A stretch of 35,771 nt of DNA, from NCBI GenBank assembly GCA_964452085.1, contig CAYVKL010000018.1, positions 1-35,771 on the forward strand, in the 5' to 3' direction. A program made the position numbers and the translations under genes. The notes beneath the pieces are model-generated. The model was given only the letters and a program-made list of their open reading frames with translations, was not told where the DNA came from and did not search any database. This document shows positions 12,763-25,565 of this stretch, in pieces (the first letter of the stretch is position 1; every line of letters starts with the position of its first letter). The DNA is from Methanobacterium sp964452085 (lineage in GTDB: Archaea > Methanobacteriota > Methanobacteria > Methanobacteriales > Methanobacteriaceae).

Positions 12763-13356
12763 ATGCCAAAAGTAGTGCCGGAATATAAGCAACAGGCAAA
12801 GAAGCGGATTATTGAGGGGGCTACAAAAACTTTCTCCGAGAAGGGATATCAAAAAACTAAAATGATTGACATTGGGGAAAGTTTAGGTATTAGTAAAGGT
12901 GCCATCTATCAATATTTTAAAAGTAAAGAAGAGCTGTTTTTTGAAGTTATTGATAGTATAATGACTCAAAGGAAGCATCGCCTTACAAAATTTTTTGAAG
13001 AAGAGGGCATTGATGGGTTAAAAACAGAACAATATTTTTATCTTTATTTACCATCCCCAACAGCATCTTTAAACTTCAAAATAGATCTTATATCTGAATC
13101 TTTGTACAATGAAAAACTCAATAAAAAATTATCAGATGAATATAATCAAGCAATAAACGAAGCGGAATTAATCTTTAATCTATACAAAGAAAAAGAAATA
13201 GTTAAAAAGAGCATAGATTCTCGTAAAAAAGCTATAGAGTTCTTTGGAATGTTAGAAGGGCTAAAAACCTTACTGTTTTATGGGGCAACATTTGAAGAGT
13301 TGAAACCAGTTTGGACAGGTTTTGCAAATAATTTTTTAGATGAGATAAAAGAATAA
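12763..13356 (+). CDS. TetR/AcrR-family transcriptional regulator
   Basis: 197 residues. The N-terminal helix-turn-helix (about 10-56) is typical: IIEGATKTFSEKGYQKTKMIDIGESLGISKGAIYQYFKSKEELF. In order these are helix 1, the turn, the recognition helix and the YxYFxSKEEL signature. The helical C-terminal part is the ligand and dimerisation domain and does not reveal the ligand. It diverges from the alpha/beta hydrolase gene and probably controls it and itself through the inverted repeat between them. It ends convergent with the mrt operon, with a bidirectional terminator in between. Confidence 0.92.
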   Translation: MPKVVPEYKQQAKKRIIEGATKTFSEKGYQKTKMIDIGESLGISKGAIYQYFKSKEELFFEVIDSIMTQRKHRLTKFFEEEGIDGLKTEQYFYLYLPSPTASLNFKIDLISESLYNEKLNKKLSDEYNQAINEAELIFNLYKEKEIVKKSIDSRKKAIEFFGMLEGLKTLLFYGATFEELKPVWTGFANNFLDEIKE

Positions 13357-13398
13357 TAGTAAGTGAAAACTTGAACTGTTCTAAAAAAATAGAAGTTA

Positions 13399-13417
13399 TG
13401 TGGATTATTAATCCACA
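13399..13417. terminator. Bidirectional hairpin terminator between TetR gene and mrtA
   Basis: TGTGGATT (13399-13406) pairs perfectly with AATCCACA (13410-13417) around a 3-base loop. On the plus strand a T-rich tract (13418-13433) follows. On the minus strand the hairpin is followed about 10 bp later by a run of seven T residues (plus-strand A-run, 13383-13389). It can serve both convergent transcripts. Confidence 0.7.
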
Positions 13418-13447
13418 TTTTTTAACTTTTTTTGGTGCTAAATAAAT

Positions 13448-16388
<2,941 letters not shown>

Positions 16389-16408
16389 CTTGATCACCTG
16401 AATAATAC

Positions 16409-17765
<1,357 letters not shown>

Positions 17766-17875
17766 TAAGGGGGTTGAAGTGAGACTGGCAATATGTCTCT
17801 CTTCGAATCTGTAGGAGGAAAGTGATTGGTTAAAAGATCCAGACAATTTATGGTGCTTTCAATGTCTAGACAGAT

Positions 17876-17965
17876 GGTGAATATGTAAACATTAGTGATA
17901 ATATAACCTTCAGTGATAAAATAACCAATAATTATTTAATGACTAATGGTTAGTTAGTAACCAGT
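17876..17965. repeat. 18-bp-phased tandem repeat array upstream of mrtB
   Basis: Five consecutive 18-bp units can be laid out from 17876, 17894, 17912, 17930 and 17948. Units 2 and 3 are near identical over 15 bp (AGTGATAATATAACC and AGTGATAAAATAACC, one mismatch). The core TAACC recurs at 17904, 17922 and 17958, exactly in phase; unit 4 has TGACT and unit 1 TAAAC at the same place. Unit 5 contains the palindromic operator. Units 1 and 4 are weak matches and may be chance. On the minus strand unit 2 reads GGTTATATTATC, which could also act as a TATA element. Confidence 0.6.
17943..17963 (-). promoter_or_regulatory. Candidate TetR operator in the mrt promoter
   Basis: On the minus strand the site has GGTTAC, four bases, TAACCATT, A, G, with inverted arms TGGTTA and TAACCA (plus 17947-17952 and 17958-17963) around five bases. 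It matches the site before the TetR gene (19019-19039) at 15 of 21 positions. It lies 12 bp downstream of the TATA-like CTATTATAAG (plus 17975-17984), where a bound repressor would block initiation. Binding is inferred. Confidence 0.6.
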
Positions 17966-17974
17966 AGTAGAACA

Positions 17975-17984
17975 CTTATAATAG
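17975..17984 (-). promoter_or_regulatory. Candidate TATA box for mrtBDGA
   Basis: The minus strand reads CTATTATAAG. The same core TATTATAA occurs upstream of the TetR gene. A start about 25 bp downstream would fall inside the operator and give a leader of roughly 210 nt. An alternative is the TATA-like core of repeat unit 2 (17899-17907), with a leader near 135 nt. Confidence 0.4.
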
Positions 17985-18227
17985 TTTCGATTTAATTTTT
18001 TTAAAAAACGTTTTTAAGGGGACTTTCTAAAACTAATAAGACTTTAAAAAAATAAATAATCCATTTCAATGTTTTAAGGGTAAAATACTTAAAAAAAATT
18101 CTATTAAACTTAAAATATGGGAATAATTTAAGAATAATCAAGTAAATGAAAATAAAATATAAATCAAGGGCTTATAACAGATTCAATAGAAATTAAAGTA
18201 ATAATTAATTTTACCAAGGAAATTATT

Positions 18228-19004
18228 TTATTTTTTTGGGTAATTCATTATCATGTGCCGTATTAAATTTTCTACATCGATAACAAATTTTTCACGGTCA
18301 ATTCCCCTACTTTCCAGGATTTGTTCATGATCTGGGGGTATATCTGACATTCTTTTGGATATGGAGGAGAGTAAAACAGCCGCTTCCACAGGATCCACGT
18401 CAGGTCGGATGGTACCATCAGTTATACCCATCTGAATTGAATTACACATTATAAAGAATCTTTCTGAACGTAATTCCATTATTTCCTTTAAATATTGATG
18501 AGTAATGTCTTCAGTATCATTATTCACTGCAGCATTTGCAGTATCATTATTCACTTCATTATTGGCTGTTATCGGAATAGTAGAATCAACTTCAATATGT
18601 TTTATGGCGCTGTTGATGTATTCTTTATCAATTATTCTCTTTATATCGAATCTGCCTGATTGAAAATAATTATATATTCGGATATAATTTCTATAATTCT
18701 TTGTAAAATTATAATAAGCATTTCTGAATGCTGAAACTTTATCAATTCCGGTTTCAGCTTGGTCGACCTCTTTTTTAATGGTAGAATTTAATATCAGTGT
18801 GCCACGCAGCACAATGGCAAAAAAAAGTTCTTCTTTGTTATCAAAGTAGAGATAAATAGTTGCTTTGCTTAGTTCAACTTCATGGGCGATGTCATTCATG
18901 GAAACATCATCATAGCCTCTGGCAAAGAATAATTTTTCAGCGGCATTGATAATATCAATCCGCCTCTGTTCTTTTTCTCTTTCCCTTCGATCTCTAATTG
19001 ACAT
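18228..19004 (-). CDS. TetR/AcrR-family regulator, candidate regulator of mrtBDGA
   Basis: 258 residues from the ATG at 19004. The helix-turn-helix covers about 14-62: IDIINAAEKLFFARGYDDVSMNDIAHEVELSKATIYLYFDNKEELFFAI. The C-terminal ligand domain is longer than usual and contains an Asn-rich segment with a 9-residue in-frame duplication (DNA 18512-18555). AGGGGAT precedes the ATG; a TTG at 19022 would add six residues but leaves no leader site. A palindrome overlaps the promoter, suggesting autorepression, and the same palindrome stands before mrtB, which is the next gene on this strand. The ligand is unknown. Confidence 0.9.
   Translation of the reverse strand: MSIRDRREREKEQRRIDIINAAEKLFFARGYDDVSMNDIAHEVELSKATIYLYFDNKEELFFAIVLRGTLILNSTIKKEVDQAETGIDKVSAFRNAYYNFTKNYRNYIRIYNYFQSGRFDIKRIIDKEYINSAIKHIEVDSTIPITANNEVNNDTANAAVNNDTEDITHQYLKEIMELRSERFFIMCNSIQMGITDGTIRPDVDPVEAAVLLSSISKRMSDIPPDHEQILESRGIDREKFVIDVENLIRHMIMNYPKK
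18512..18555. repeat. 17-bp direct repeat, 27-bp period, inside the TetR gene
   Basis: The 17-bp sequence CAGTATCATTATTCACT occurs at 18512-18528 and again at 18539-18555. The 27-bp period equals nine codons, so the duplication keeps frame and gives VNNDTANA followed by AVNNDTED in the protein. Confidence 0.85.
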
Positions 19005-19018
19005 TCTTAATCCCCTAA

Positions 19019-19039
19019 CCAATGGTTACCATGTAACCT
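19019..19039 (-). promoter_or_regulatory. Palindromic operator in the TetR gene promoter
   Basis: GGTTAC-CAT-GTAACC (19024-19038) is a perfect palindrome with a 3-base centre. It begins 4 bp downstream of the TATA-like TATTATAA (plus 19044-19051, minus strand) and ends about 15 bp before the ATG, near the ribosome binding site. This is a classical position for autorepression. The extended site is shared with the mrt promoter. Confidence 0.65.
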
Positions 19040-19176
19040 ACAGTTATAATAATACTATGGTTTATTTTTTTGGAAAAATATTTTTAATAGCTAACTTATT
19101 ACCCGAGTTAACTAAATGGATGAGAATAAATCAGAAAGAATTCTTAAAAAAAAATTTTAAATAAATTTTTCAAAGA

Positions 19177-19437
19177 TTAATAGAGTCCTAGGGCTTTAGA
19201 CAAGATAAGAACACCAACTCCCACTATTCCTCCAAAACCCGCCACAAGAAGTGTTAAGATATTGATGGGAATCTTGAAAAAGGGGAGTAGGTTCCAGACG
19301 AAAAGTAGCACCCAACCCAATATCATATGTACCAGGATGCTCAAGGCAATTTTTCCCAGTTTCAGGAGGAGACCAATCCCAAAGACTCCTAAAACCAGTA
19401 GGATAATGCCTATGACCGCCATGGTCAGGATTTCCAT
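19177..19437 (-). CDS. Small membrane protein of the BofA (pro-sigmaK processing inhibitor) type
   Basis: 86 residues, almost wholly hydrophobic, with three probable membrane segments (about 5-25, 29-50 and 58-84). The central SILVHMILGWVLLFVWNLLP and the ending PINILTLLVAGFGGIVGVGVLIL resemble the BofA family. BofA helps hold an intramembrane protease complex during Bacillus sporulation; archaea do not sporulate and lack sigma K, so the name says nothing about function here. It is 83 bp downstream of argG on the same strand and may be read from the same transcript. Confidence 0.7.
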   Translation of the reverse strand: MEILTMAVIGIILLVLGVFGIGLLLKLGKIALSILVHMILGWVLLFVWNLLPFFKIPINILTLLVAGFGGIVGVGVLILSKALGLY

Positions 19438-19520
19438 ATTAATATCCTCTTCTGAAAAATATTGCTATTTGCATTTAGTATATGGATATTTTGACGTTCT
19501 TTGAGGTTTTAAATCAATCA

Positions 19521-20713
<1,193 letters not shown>

Positions 20714-20800
20714 GATACTTTTTATCTATTATTTGTGAGAATAAATATTGATAAAGTTATGACAGCAGGTCTATAAAAAACTTTATGCCATAATCTGCGT

Positions 20801-20812
20801 GATATATTTAAA
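20801..20812 (-). promoter_or_regulatory. Probable TATA box of argG
   Basis: The minus strand reads TTTAAATATATC about 100-113 bp before the argG ATG. It is the best TATA match in the 209-bp gap. The implied leader is roughly 75 nt; I see no attenuator or known operator in it. Confidence 0.45.
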
Positions 20813-20908
20813 AATCGATCTTTTACATTTCATAGAGTTTTTCCAGAGTTTTTATTATTACAAAAACCTTTTTTATCAAAAATATTATTTTCATTCAAAT
20901 TTCATTTT

Positions 20909-21484
20909 TTAGAACTTAATAGCCTTTTTAAGCTGATTCCAGTATAATTGAAAGTGAAAAAAGGTGCTGAATGCCATTATAATTGCAAATTCAGCATGCC
21001 AGAAGTCAATGGTTAAATTCCAGGAGGATTGGATACCATAATTTATGAAGATCACCATTATTAGTCCAGTTGCCCCTGTAACCAGGAAACTCATAATTAG
21101 AACAATATTCCAGATTCGATAAAAAATACTTCTTTTCAACCGCTTTTCCAAGTAAAGAAAATAAGTGATAAGATAAATGATAGTAGTAGTAGTTGCCAAA
21201 GGTATCAAGTAGTAATTTTCATTGGGAATTTGATTGTCTTTTTTAATCTCTGATAAACTGTTATTCGCAACTTTATTGTTGGTATTTGGGTTTGAACTGG
21301 TATTGGTGGAAGATGAAGGGTTTGATTCGGAATGATCACAGATGTCATTATGGTTAGTATCCACATATCGCGGGCACTGGCCGGGGAAAGGATCATTTAA
21401 AAGGCCATAAGGGCAGTCATCCCAGGCATAAACTGCTATTGGTGTGAGAATGGCAATTAAAAGAACAACATACAATTTTTTCAT
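20909..21484 (-). CDS. Exported CPYG/NDP-motif membrane protein with His-containing helical bundle
   Basis: 191 residues from the ATG at 21484, which starts a signal peptide (MKKLYVVLLIAILTPIAVYA). The mature N-terminus has CPYGLLNDPFPGQC and the Asp/Asn-rich DTNHNDICDHSE, which looks like a small Cys-rich, possibly metal-binding motif. An Asn/Ser-rich linker follows. About three further membrane helices end in WHAEFAIIMAFSTFFHFQLYW, whose histidines could bind heme. This C-terminal part is clearly paralogous to the gene just upstream. A TTG at 21562 would overlap that gene and precede the signal peptide, so I reject it. Function is not known; a membrane redox role is a guess from the histidines. 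Confidence 0.75.
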   Translation of the reverse strand: MKKLYVVLLIAILTPIAVYAWDDCPYGLLNDPFPGQCPRYVDTNHNDICDHSESNPSSSTNTSSNPNTNNKVANNSLSEIKKDNQIPNENYYLIPLATTTTIIYLITYFLYLEKRLKRSIFYRIWNIVLIMSFLVTGATGLIMVIFINYGIQSSWNLTIDFWHAEFAIIMAFSTFFHFQLYWNQLKKAIKF

Positions 21485-21485
21485 T

Positions 21486-21815
21486 CTAATTGCCTCCCTT
21501 ACTGTTATCTGGATTTTTTTGTTTACCAGTTTTCCAGTAGCTGTGTATATGGAACAATGCAATCCAGAACATAGCTATGCCAAATTGGACATGCCAATAA
21601 AGTAGGGACTGGCTAATGGGAAGGGCAATACCATATTCAACCAGACTTAAAAGAGCTAAACCCACTACTACAGAAATTAAAAACGTGATGAGAATCAGAA
21701 TATTCCATAAACGTATATGTGTGGTTTTTTTAATATAACCCTTGTGATAAAATAAGAAACTGCCTAAGTAAATGATAATAAGGGGGACTGAAATGATTAT
21801 CAAATCGTAGGTCAT
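21486..21815 (-). CDS. Small membrane protein with conserved histidines, paralogue of the downstream gene
   Basis: 109 residues with about three membrane helices. RLWNILILITFLISVVVGLALLSLVEYG and YWHVQFGIAMFWIALFHIHSYW align with the C-terminal part of the next protein (RIWNIVLIMSF, FWHAEFAIIMAFSTFFHFQLYW). The WH and FHxxxYW histidines are conserved and may be heme ligands, as in DUF4405-like or cytochrome b-like bundles. The stop is one base from the start of the next gene, so the two are almost surely co-translated and may form a heterodimer. The exact family was not identified. Confidence 0.75.
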   Translation of the reverse strand: MTYDLIIISVPLIIIYLGSFLFYHKGYIKKTTHIRLWNILILITFLISVVVGLALLSLVEYGIALPISQSLLYWHVQFGIAMFWIALFHIHSYWKTGKQKNPDNSKGGN

Positions 21816-21859
21816 ATTATCTTGAATTTAGGTTCATTTCTTAAACTGGTCTAAGATAA

Positions 21860-21883
21860 TTTAATATATCTCGGGATATTAAA
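21860..21883. promoter_or_regulatory. Inverted repeat TTTAATAT-N8-ATATTAAA between divergent genes
   Basis: Perfect 8-bp arms (21860-21867 and 21876-21883) lie in the 131-bp gap between the paired membrane-protein genes (minus) and the nitroreductase (plus). It could be an operator shared by both, or simply overlapping AT-rich promoter elements. Confidence 0.35.
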
Positions 21884-21946
21884 GTTTCCAATAAGGATTA
21901 TAGATTAAAGAATGGTTTGTGGAAATAAGTTCATATTGGTGGGGTC

Positions 21947-22684
21947 ATGCAGAAAAGGAGTAAATCTGTTTTAGTTGTGATAGTATTGCTCTTAGCTTTT
22001 TTAGTAGCTTATTTATCCAGCAGTGTTTTTAATCAGCCCGCTAACACTCAAAACCAATCCGGAGTAGTATTAGAAACAATCAATCTTCCTGCGCCAGAAA
22101 TTAACAATGGAATCTCCGTTGATCAGGCGATTAAAAACCGAAGATCAGTTAGAAATTTCAGTCCAACTCCGCTCACTCTAAAAGACGTTTCACAACTTTT
22201 ATGGGTGTCTCAGGGCATAACTGATTCTGAGAAGAATTTTAGGGCTGTACCTTCTGCCAGCCGTGTTTTCCCAATGGAAATGTACCTGGTCACTGGTAAT
22301 GGCACGGTTCAAGGACTCGAATCTGGAATATATCATTATAATCCCTATAACAATACTTTAGAAAAAACTGTTGAAGGGGACTTGCGTTATAATCTGTCAC
22401 AAGCTGCTAATCAACAGAAATGGGTTAATGACGCACCTATTAGTTTGGTGATTATAGGAAATTACCAAAAAATGATTGATAAATATCCTGATGAAAGAAT
22501 AAGCACCAGATTCGTGGATTTAGAAGCAGGTCATATTGGAGAAAATATATATTTAGAAGCAGAATCTCTTGGTCTGGGTACAGTTGCCATTGGTTCATTT
22601 GATGATGATCAGATGATAAGCCTCTTAAAACTACCATCAAATGAAACTCCAATTTACATATTTCCTGTAGGTTATACCTTGTAG
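21947..22684 (+). CDS. Membrane-anchored SagB/nitroreductase-family protein
   Basis: 245 residues. An N-terminal hydrophobic segment (about 8-28) acts as an anchor or signal. The rest is an FMN-dependent nitroreductase fold of the SagB/ThcOx type: KNRRSVRNFSPTPLTLKDVSQLLW, RAVPSASRVFPMEMYLV, and DLEAGHIGENIYLEAESLGLG. The leading segment puts the domain on the outside of the membrane, which is unusual for FMN nitroreductases. No cyclodehydratase or peptide precursor gene is near, so a role in thiazole peptide synthesis is not supported. It diverges from the paired His-containing membrane proteins, which could supply electrons; that link is only inferred. Confidence 0.85.
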   Translation: MQKRSKSVLVVIVLLLAFLVAYLSSSVFNQPANTQNQSGVVLETINLPAPEINNGISVDQAIKNRRSVRNFSPTPLTLKDVSQLLWVSQGITDSEKNFRAVPSASRVFPMEMYLVTGNGTVQGLESGIYHYNPYNNTLEKTVEGDLRYNLSQAANQQKWVNDAPISLVIIGNYQKMIDKYPDERISTRFVDLEAGHIGENIYLEAESLGLGTVAIGSFDDDQMISLLKLPSNETPIYIFPVGYTL

Positions 22685-22814
22685 GATAAGAATTAAGATT
22701 AAATCAATATAATCACATATCTAATGATGTTAGATGAAACTGATTTACTTTTAGAAAACTGATTTGGTTTTAGTCAAGGAAGGAATTTTATAATTTATTA
22801 ATAAAAGGTGAATT

Positions 22815-23531
22815 ATGGAATGGGAAATTGAAGAAATTGCCCCTGATACAGGGGGCGATATTGCCTTGAATGAGGATTTAATCGGGGAGATCGTTATAAA
22901 TGATCTTGGAAATCATATAATTAAAGCTGCTAAAAAAGGAACTCCTCTTTTAAAGTTGGGTTCAGGTTCGCCTCGCCTTCTTTTATGTGCAGGGATTCAT
23001 GGAAATGAACTACCTCCTCAAATAGCTTTTTTCAGACTATTAACTCATCTTGAAAGTAAAAAAATCATGGGAACACTTTATATTATTCCCATAGCAATTC
23101 CCTACGCGACCATGAAAAATTCAAGGAGATTTCAAGGATGGGATATGAATCGTAAATCGTTTAAAGAGGGTTATATTTCCAATAGCATTCTTAAAACAGC
23201 TCAAAAACTAAAAATCGATGCAGCAGCCGATTTTCACTCCACCCAACCTCAAAGTAATCCTGGAATTGAAAGTGTTTTTTGTTCTAAAAAGCCATGTTAT
23301 GAGAGTTTTAAAATAGCCACCCATATAACTGACCAGTCATCTTCCAAGGTGATTTCACAGGAAAAAGCAGGGACATTGTATGGCGGAGCACTAGAAGATG
23401 AGTTGAATATCAATGGAATTCCTGCAGTTACCTGCGAAGTAGTGTCTAGAAATGGTAGAGTAGATTCAGGCAGTGTCGAAAGATCATTAATGCAGATGAA
23501 ATCCTTCCTGAAATATTTCAACATCATTTAA
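22815..23531 (+). CDS. Succinylglutamate desuccinylase/aspartoacylase-family zinc hydrolase
   Basis: 238 residues of the M14-like zinc hydrolase fold. Zinc ligands are seen as CAGIHGNELPPQ (H62, E65) and DFHST (H141). The substrate-binding RRFQGWDMNRKS (104-115) follows the RxxxxDxNR pattern. A Glu in VTCEVVSRNG near residue 210 fits the catalytic base. It is cytoplasmic, somewhat shorter than bacterial aspartoacylases, and the amide substrate is unknown. GGTGAATT precedes the ATG. It is 130 bp downstream of the nitroreductase with its own AT-rich upstream region. Confidence 0.85.
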   Translation: MEWEIEEIAPDTGGDIALNEDLIGEIVINDLGNHIIKAAKKGTPLLKLGSGSPRLLLCAGIHGNELPPQIAFFRLLTHLESKKIMGTLYIIPIAIPYATMKNSRRFQGWDMNRKSFKEGYISNSILKTAQKLKIDAAADFHSTQPQSNPGIESVFCSKKPCYESFKIATHITDQSSSKVISQEKAGTLYGGALEDELNINGIPAVTCEVVSRNGRVDSGSVERSLMQMKSFLKYFNII

Positions 23532-23704
23532 TCAAGTAAGCTACCTAAAGCTACCTAATATATCAAAAAAATTTAATCATCACAATAAAAAAGGGTCAAG
23601 ATCAAGATCTTTAAAATTCAGATTATATTATTAATTTATTTAAGTTGTTTTTAATGAAAATAAATAGGTATATATATTGATAACAGATTTTAATAGAGGA
23701 TGAC

Positions 23705-24430
23705 ATGCCTTCTTATAAAAAACACATTTTATTTTCAATTCTAATGGTTTTCCCCTTTTTCCCTGAGGTTTATTATTTAGCATTGGCAGTTATTGGTGCA
23801 TCGGTGGTGGATCTGGACACCAGCTTCCGTTACCGTAATTTATTAATAATGGCCATATTTGGGGGTGTTCTGGCATTTATATTACAATTATTGAATATAA
23901 CTCCTTTCCCAGGAATTTTATTAATTAGCATAGCATTCTTTTTCTTTTTGGCACAACACAGAGGATTTGTTCATTCAATTCCAGGAGTATGTTTAGCAAC
24001 ATTTTGCCTTGCACTTTTTGTTTTAAGCTTCCAAGGCTTATTATACAATTTTAATGTGGATTACAGGATTTCTATCTACTTAACATCCATAATTATCGGA
24101 GTTTTGGTGTTAAACAGGGGATTGTTAATTATATACGCATTACTTGTTTCTTTAGGAATTTTTTTGAGCCCTCAGACCAGTTTTAACTTTTTGTACATCT
24201 ACACGGCATTATTCATCGGGTCTTTAAGTCATTTAATTCTTGATCTCTTCACAGGTAATGGTGTTAAACTTTTTGGGCCTATATCAAGCCATAATTATGG
24301 AAAAATAGCAGGTTTGTTCTTTTTAGTCCTATGGGCGGCCTTTGTGATGATTTTCAATTTTTATCCTGAAACAAATTTTTATTTGCCTTGGGCGGATTTA
24401 TTTAGTCAATTTCCATTTAATTTCAAATAA
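23705..24430 (+). CDS. DUF457-type membrane-bound metal-dependent hydrolase
   Basis: 241 residues, mostly hydrophobic. The family pattern is MPSYKKHILFS at the start, ASVVDLD near residue 34, QHRGFVHSIP near 80, and SLSHLILDLFTGNGV near 175. These His/Asp motifs match the DUF457/YdjM family, and the protein is a paralogue of the one at 1084-2034 without its extra C-terminal domain. It may act on a lipid or other membrane substrate, but none is known. It is monocistronic and followed by the long gap before the ehb operon. Confidence 0.8.
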   Translation: MPSYKKHILFSILMVFPFFPEVYYLALAVIGASVVDLDTSFRYRNLLIMAIFGGVLAFILQLLNITPFPGILLISIAFFFFLAQHRGFVHSIPGVCLATFCLALFVLSFQGLLYNFNVDYRISIYLTSIIIGVLVLNRGLLIIYALLVSLGIFLSPQTSFNFLYIYTALFIGSLSHLILDLFTGNGVKLFGPISSHNYGKIAGLFFLVLWAAFVMIFNFYPETNFYLPWADLFSQFPFNFK

Positions 24431-24558
24431 GCACTATATAATCTGATATATTTACTATTTTCTGAGAATATTCTGATAAAATTGATTAATAAGATTTTTT
24501 ATATCCTATTAGCTCTTTCGGTTGTTTAAGAATCATTTTATATTAATGGAAAAAAATT

Positions 24559-24590
<32 letters not shown>

Positions 24591-24722
24591 TGAATTGTAA
24601 TTATCATGGATAAATTAACCCGTGATTAAGTGGGTGAAAGTAGATTATAAGTTATAAAGAAATATAGCCATGTTAATTGTTCATGATATCATACGTATTA
24701 TACCAATAAGGGGCTAATTACC

Positions 24723-25034
24723 ATGTTTATCACAAGAATATTCTATGGAATCGCCTATTTCATAATATTGATATGGGAGATAATCAAGGCAACTCTCGAT
24801 GTTGCCACTCGAACGGTGAACGGAAAAGTTGAACCGGTTATAGTGGAGATTCCAACAGTGCTTAAAAGGCCAATATCTCAGACTATTCTGGCCAACAGCA
24901 TCACTTTAACGCCTGGAACGCTTTCAATTGACCTGGATTCAGAAAAATGTGTCATAAAAGTGGCCACCATAGCTCCACGTCCGAATGAGGATGTCATACC
25001 ATTTGAACGATACATAAAAGGGATGTTAGAATGA
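24723..25034 (+). CDS. ehbA: Energy-converting hydrogenase B subunit A (MnhE-like)
   Basis: 103 residues: one or two N-terminal hydrophobic segments (about 4-22), then a soluble part with NSITLTPGTLSIDLDSE, the MnhE/MrpE signature. In the Ehb complex this belongs to the antiporter-like membrane module. It opens an operon of 16 genes in the same order as ehbA to ehbP of Methanothermobacter, and it overlaps ehbB by four bases. The name rests on order plus the MnhE similarity. Confidence 0.85.
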   Translation: MFITRIFYGIAYFIILIWEIIKATLDVATRTVNGKVEPVIVEIPTVLKRPISQTILANSITLTPGTLSIDLDSEKCVIKVATIAPRPNEDVIPFERYIKGMLE

Positions 25035-25300
25035 ATTTATTAGAATTTTCTATGTACTTTCTCATGGCGGCTTTAGCAATATATGCTGTAGCCAATTTGA
25101 GAATTGCCACCCGAAAAACTATTGGAATGGGTCTGGTTGGTGTTGCTGGATTGAGCTTAGCAGTAGCCGTGATTTTGATTTTAATAAAGAATTTGTACCA
25201 GTTAGGCTTCTGTACTGACATAGCAACAGCGTTAGTGATTTTGGGCCCCATTGGAACCATTGCCTTTGCAGGTGTGTTGAGGGGGTGGAAAAATGGATGA
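25031..25300 (+). CDS. ehbB: Energy-converting hydrogenase B subunit B (MnhF-like)
   Basis: 89 residues with three membrane helices. VANLRIATRKTIGMGLVG and DIATALVILGPIGTIAFAG match the MnhF/MrpF family. The start overlaps the end of ehbA and the end overlaps ehbC, which indicates tight translational coupling. It is part of the ion-translocating membrane arm. Confidence 0.85.
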   Translation: MNLLEFSMYFLMAALAIYAVANLRIATRKTIGMGLVGVAGLSLAVAVILILIKNLYQLGFCTDIATALVILGPIGTIAFAGVLRGWKNG

Positions 25301-25565
25301 TATAATAACCATAATAAAATCTATCCTAATTATAGCAAGCGGTGTTTTTGTTATTTTAGCTGCCTTTGGAATTTTAAGGTTCAAAGATGACATGAAAAGG
25401 GTGTTATACGCCAGAGTACATATACTGGGGGTGGCTGATTCTGCCTGTATATTAGCTTTGCTAGTACTGGGAGAGCCACTACTGGCTGCTGCTTACTTCA
25501 TTTTAGCACCTTTCGCATCACATGCCATTGCCAATGGTTTCTACTATGGAGAGGATAAAGAATGA
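25293..25565 (+). CDS. ehbC: Energy-converting hydrogenase B subunit C (MnhG-like)
   Basis: 90 residues with three membrane helices. AAFGILRFKDDMKRVLYARVHILG and APFASHAIANGFYYG fit the MnhG/MrpG family. It overlaps ehbB by eight bases and ehbD by four. The E-F-G order of MnhE, MnhF and MnhG homologues seen here is the same as in Mrp antiporter and Mbh hydrogenase operons. Confidence 0.85.
   Translation: MDDIITIIKSILIIASGVFVILAAFGILRFKDDMKRVLYARVHILGVADSACILALLVLGEPLLAAAYFILAPFASHAIANGFYYGEDKE

Noticed and set aside
23538..23560. Short direct repeat AAGCTACCT twice after the aspartoacylase-like gene
   Set aside because: Only two adjacent 9-bp copies, no target-site or operator context; most likely a chance slip in intergenic DNA.
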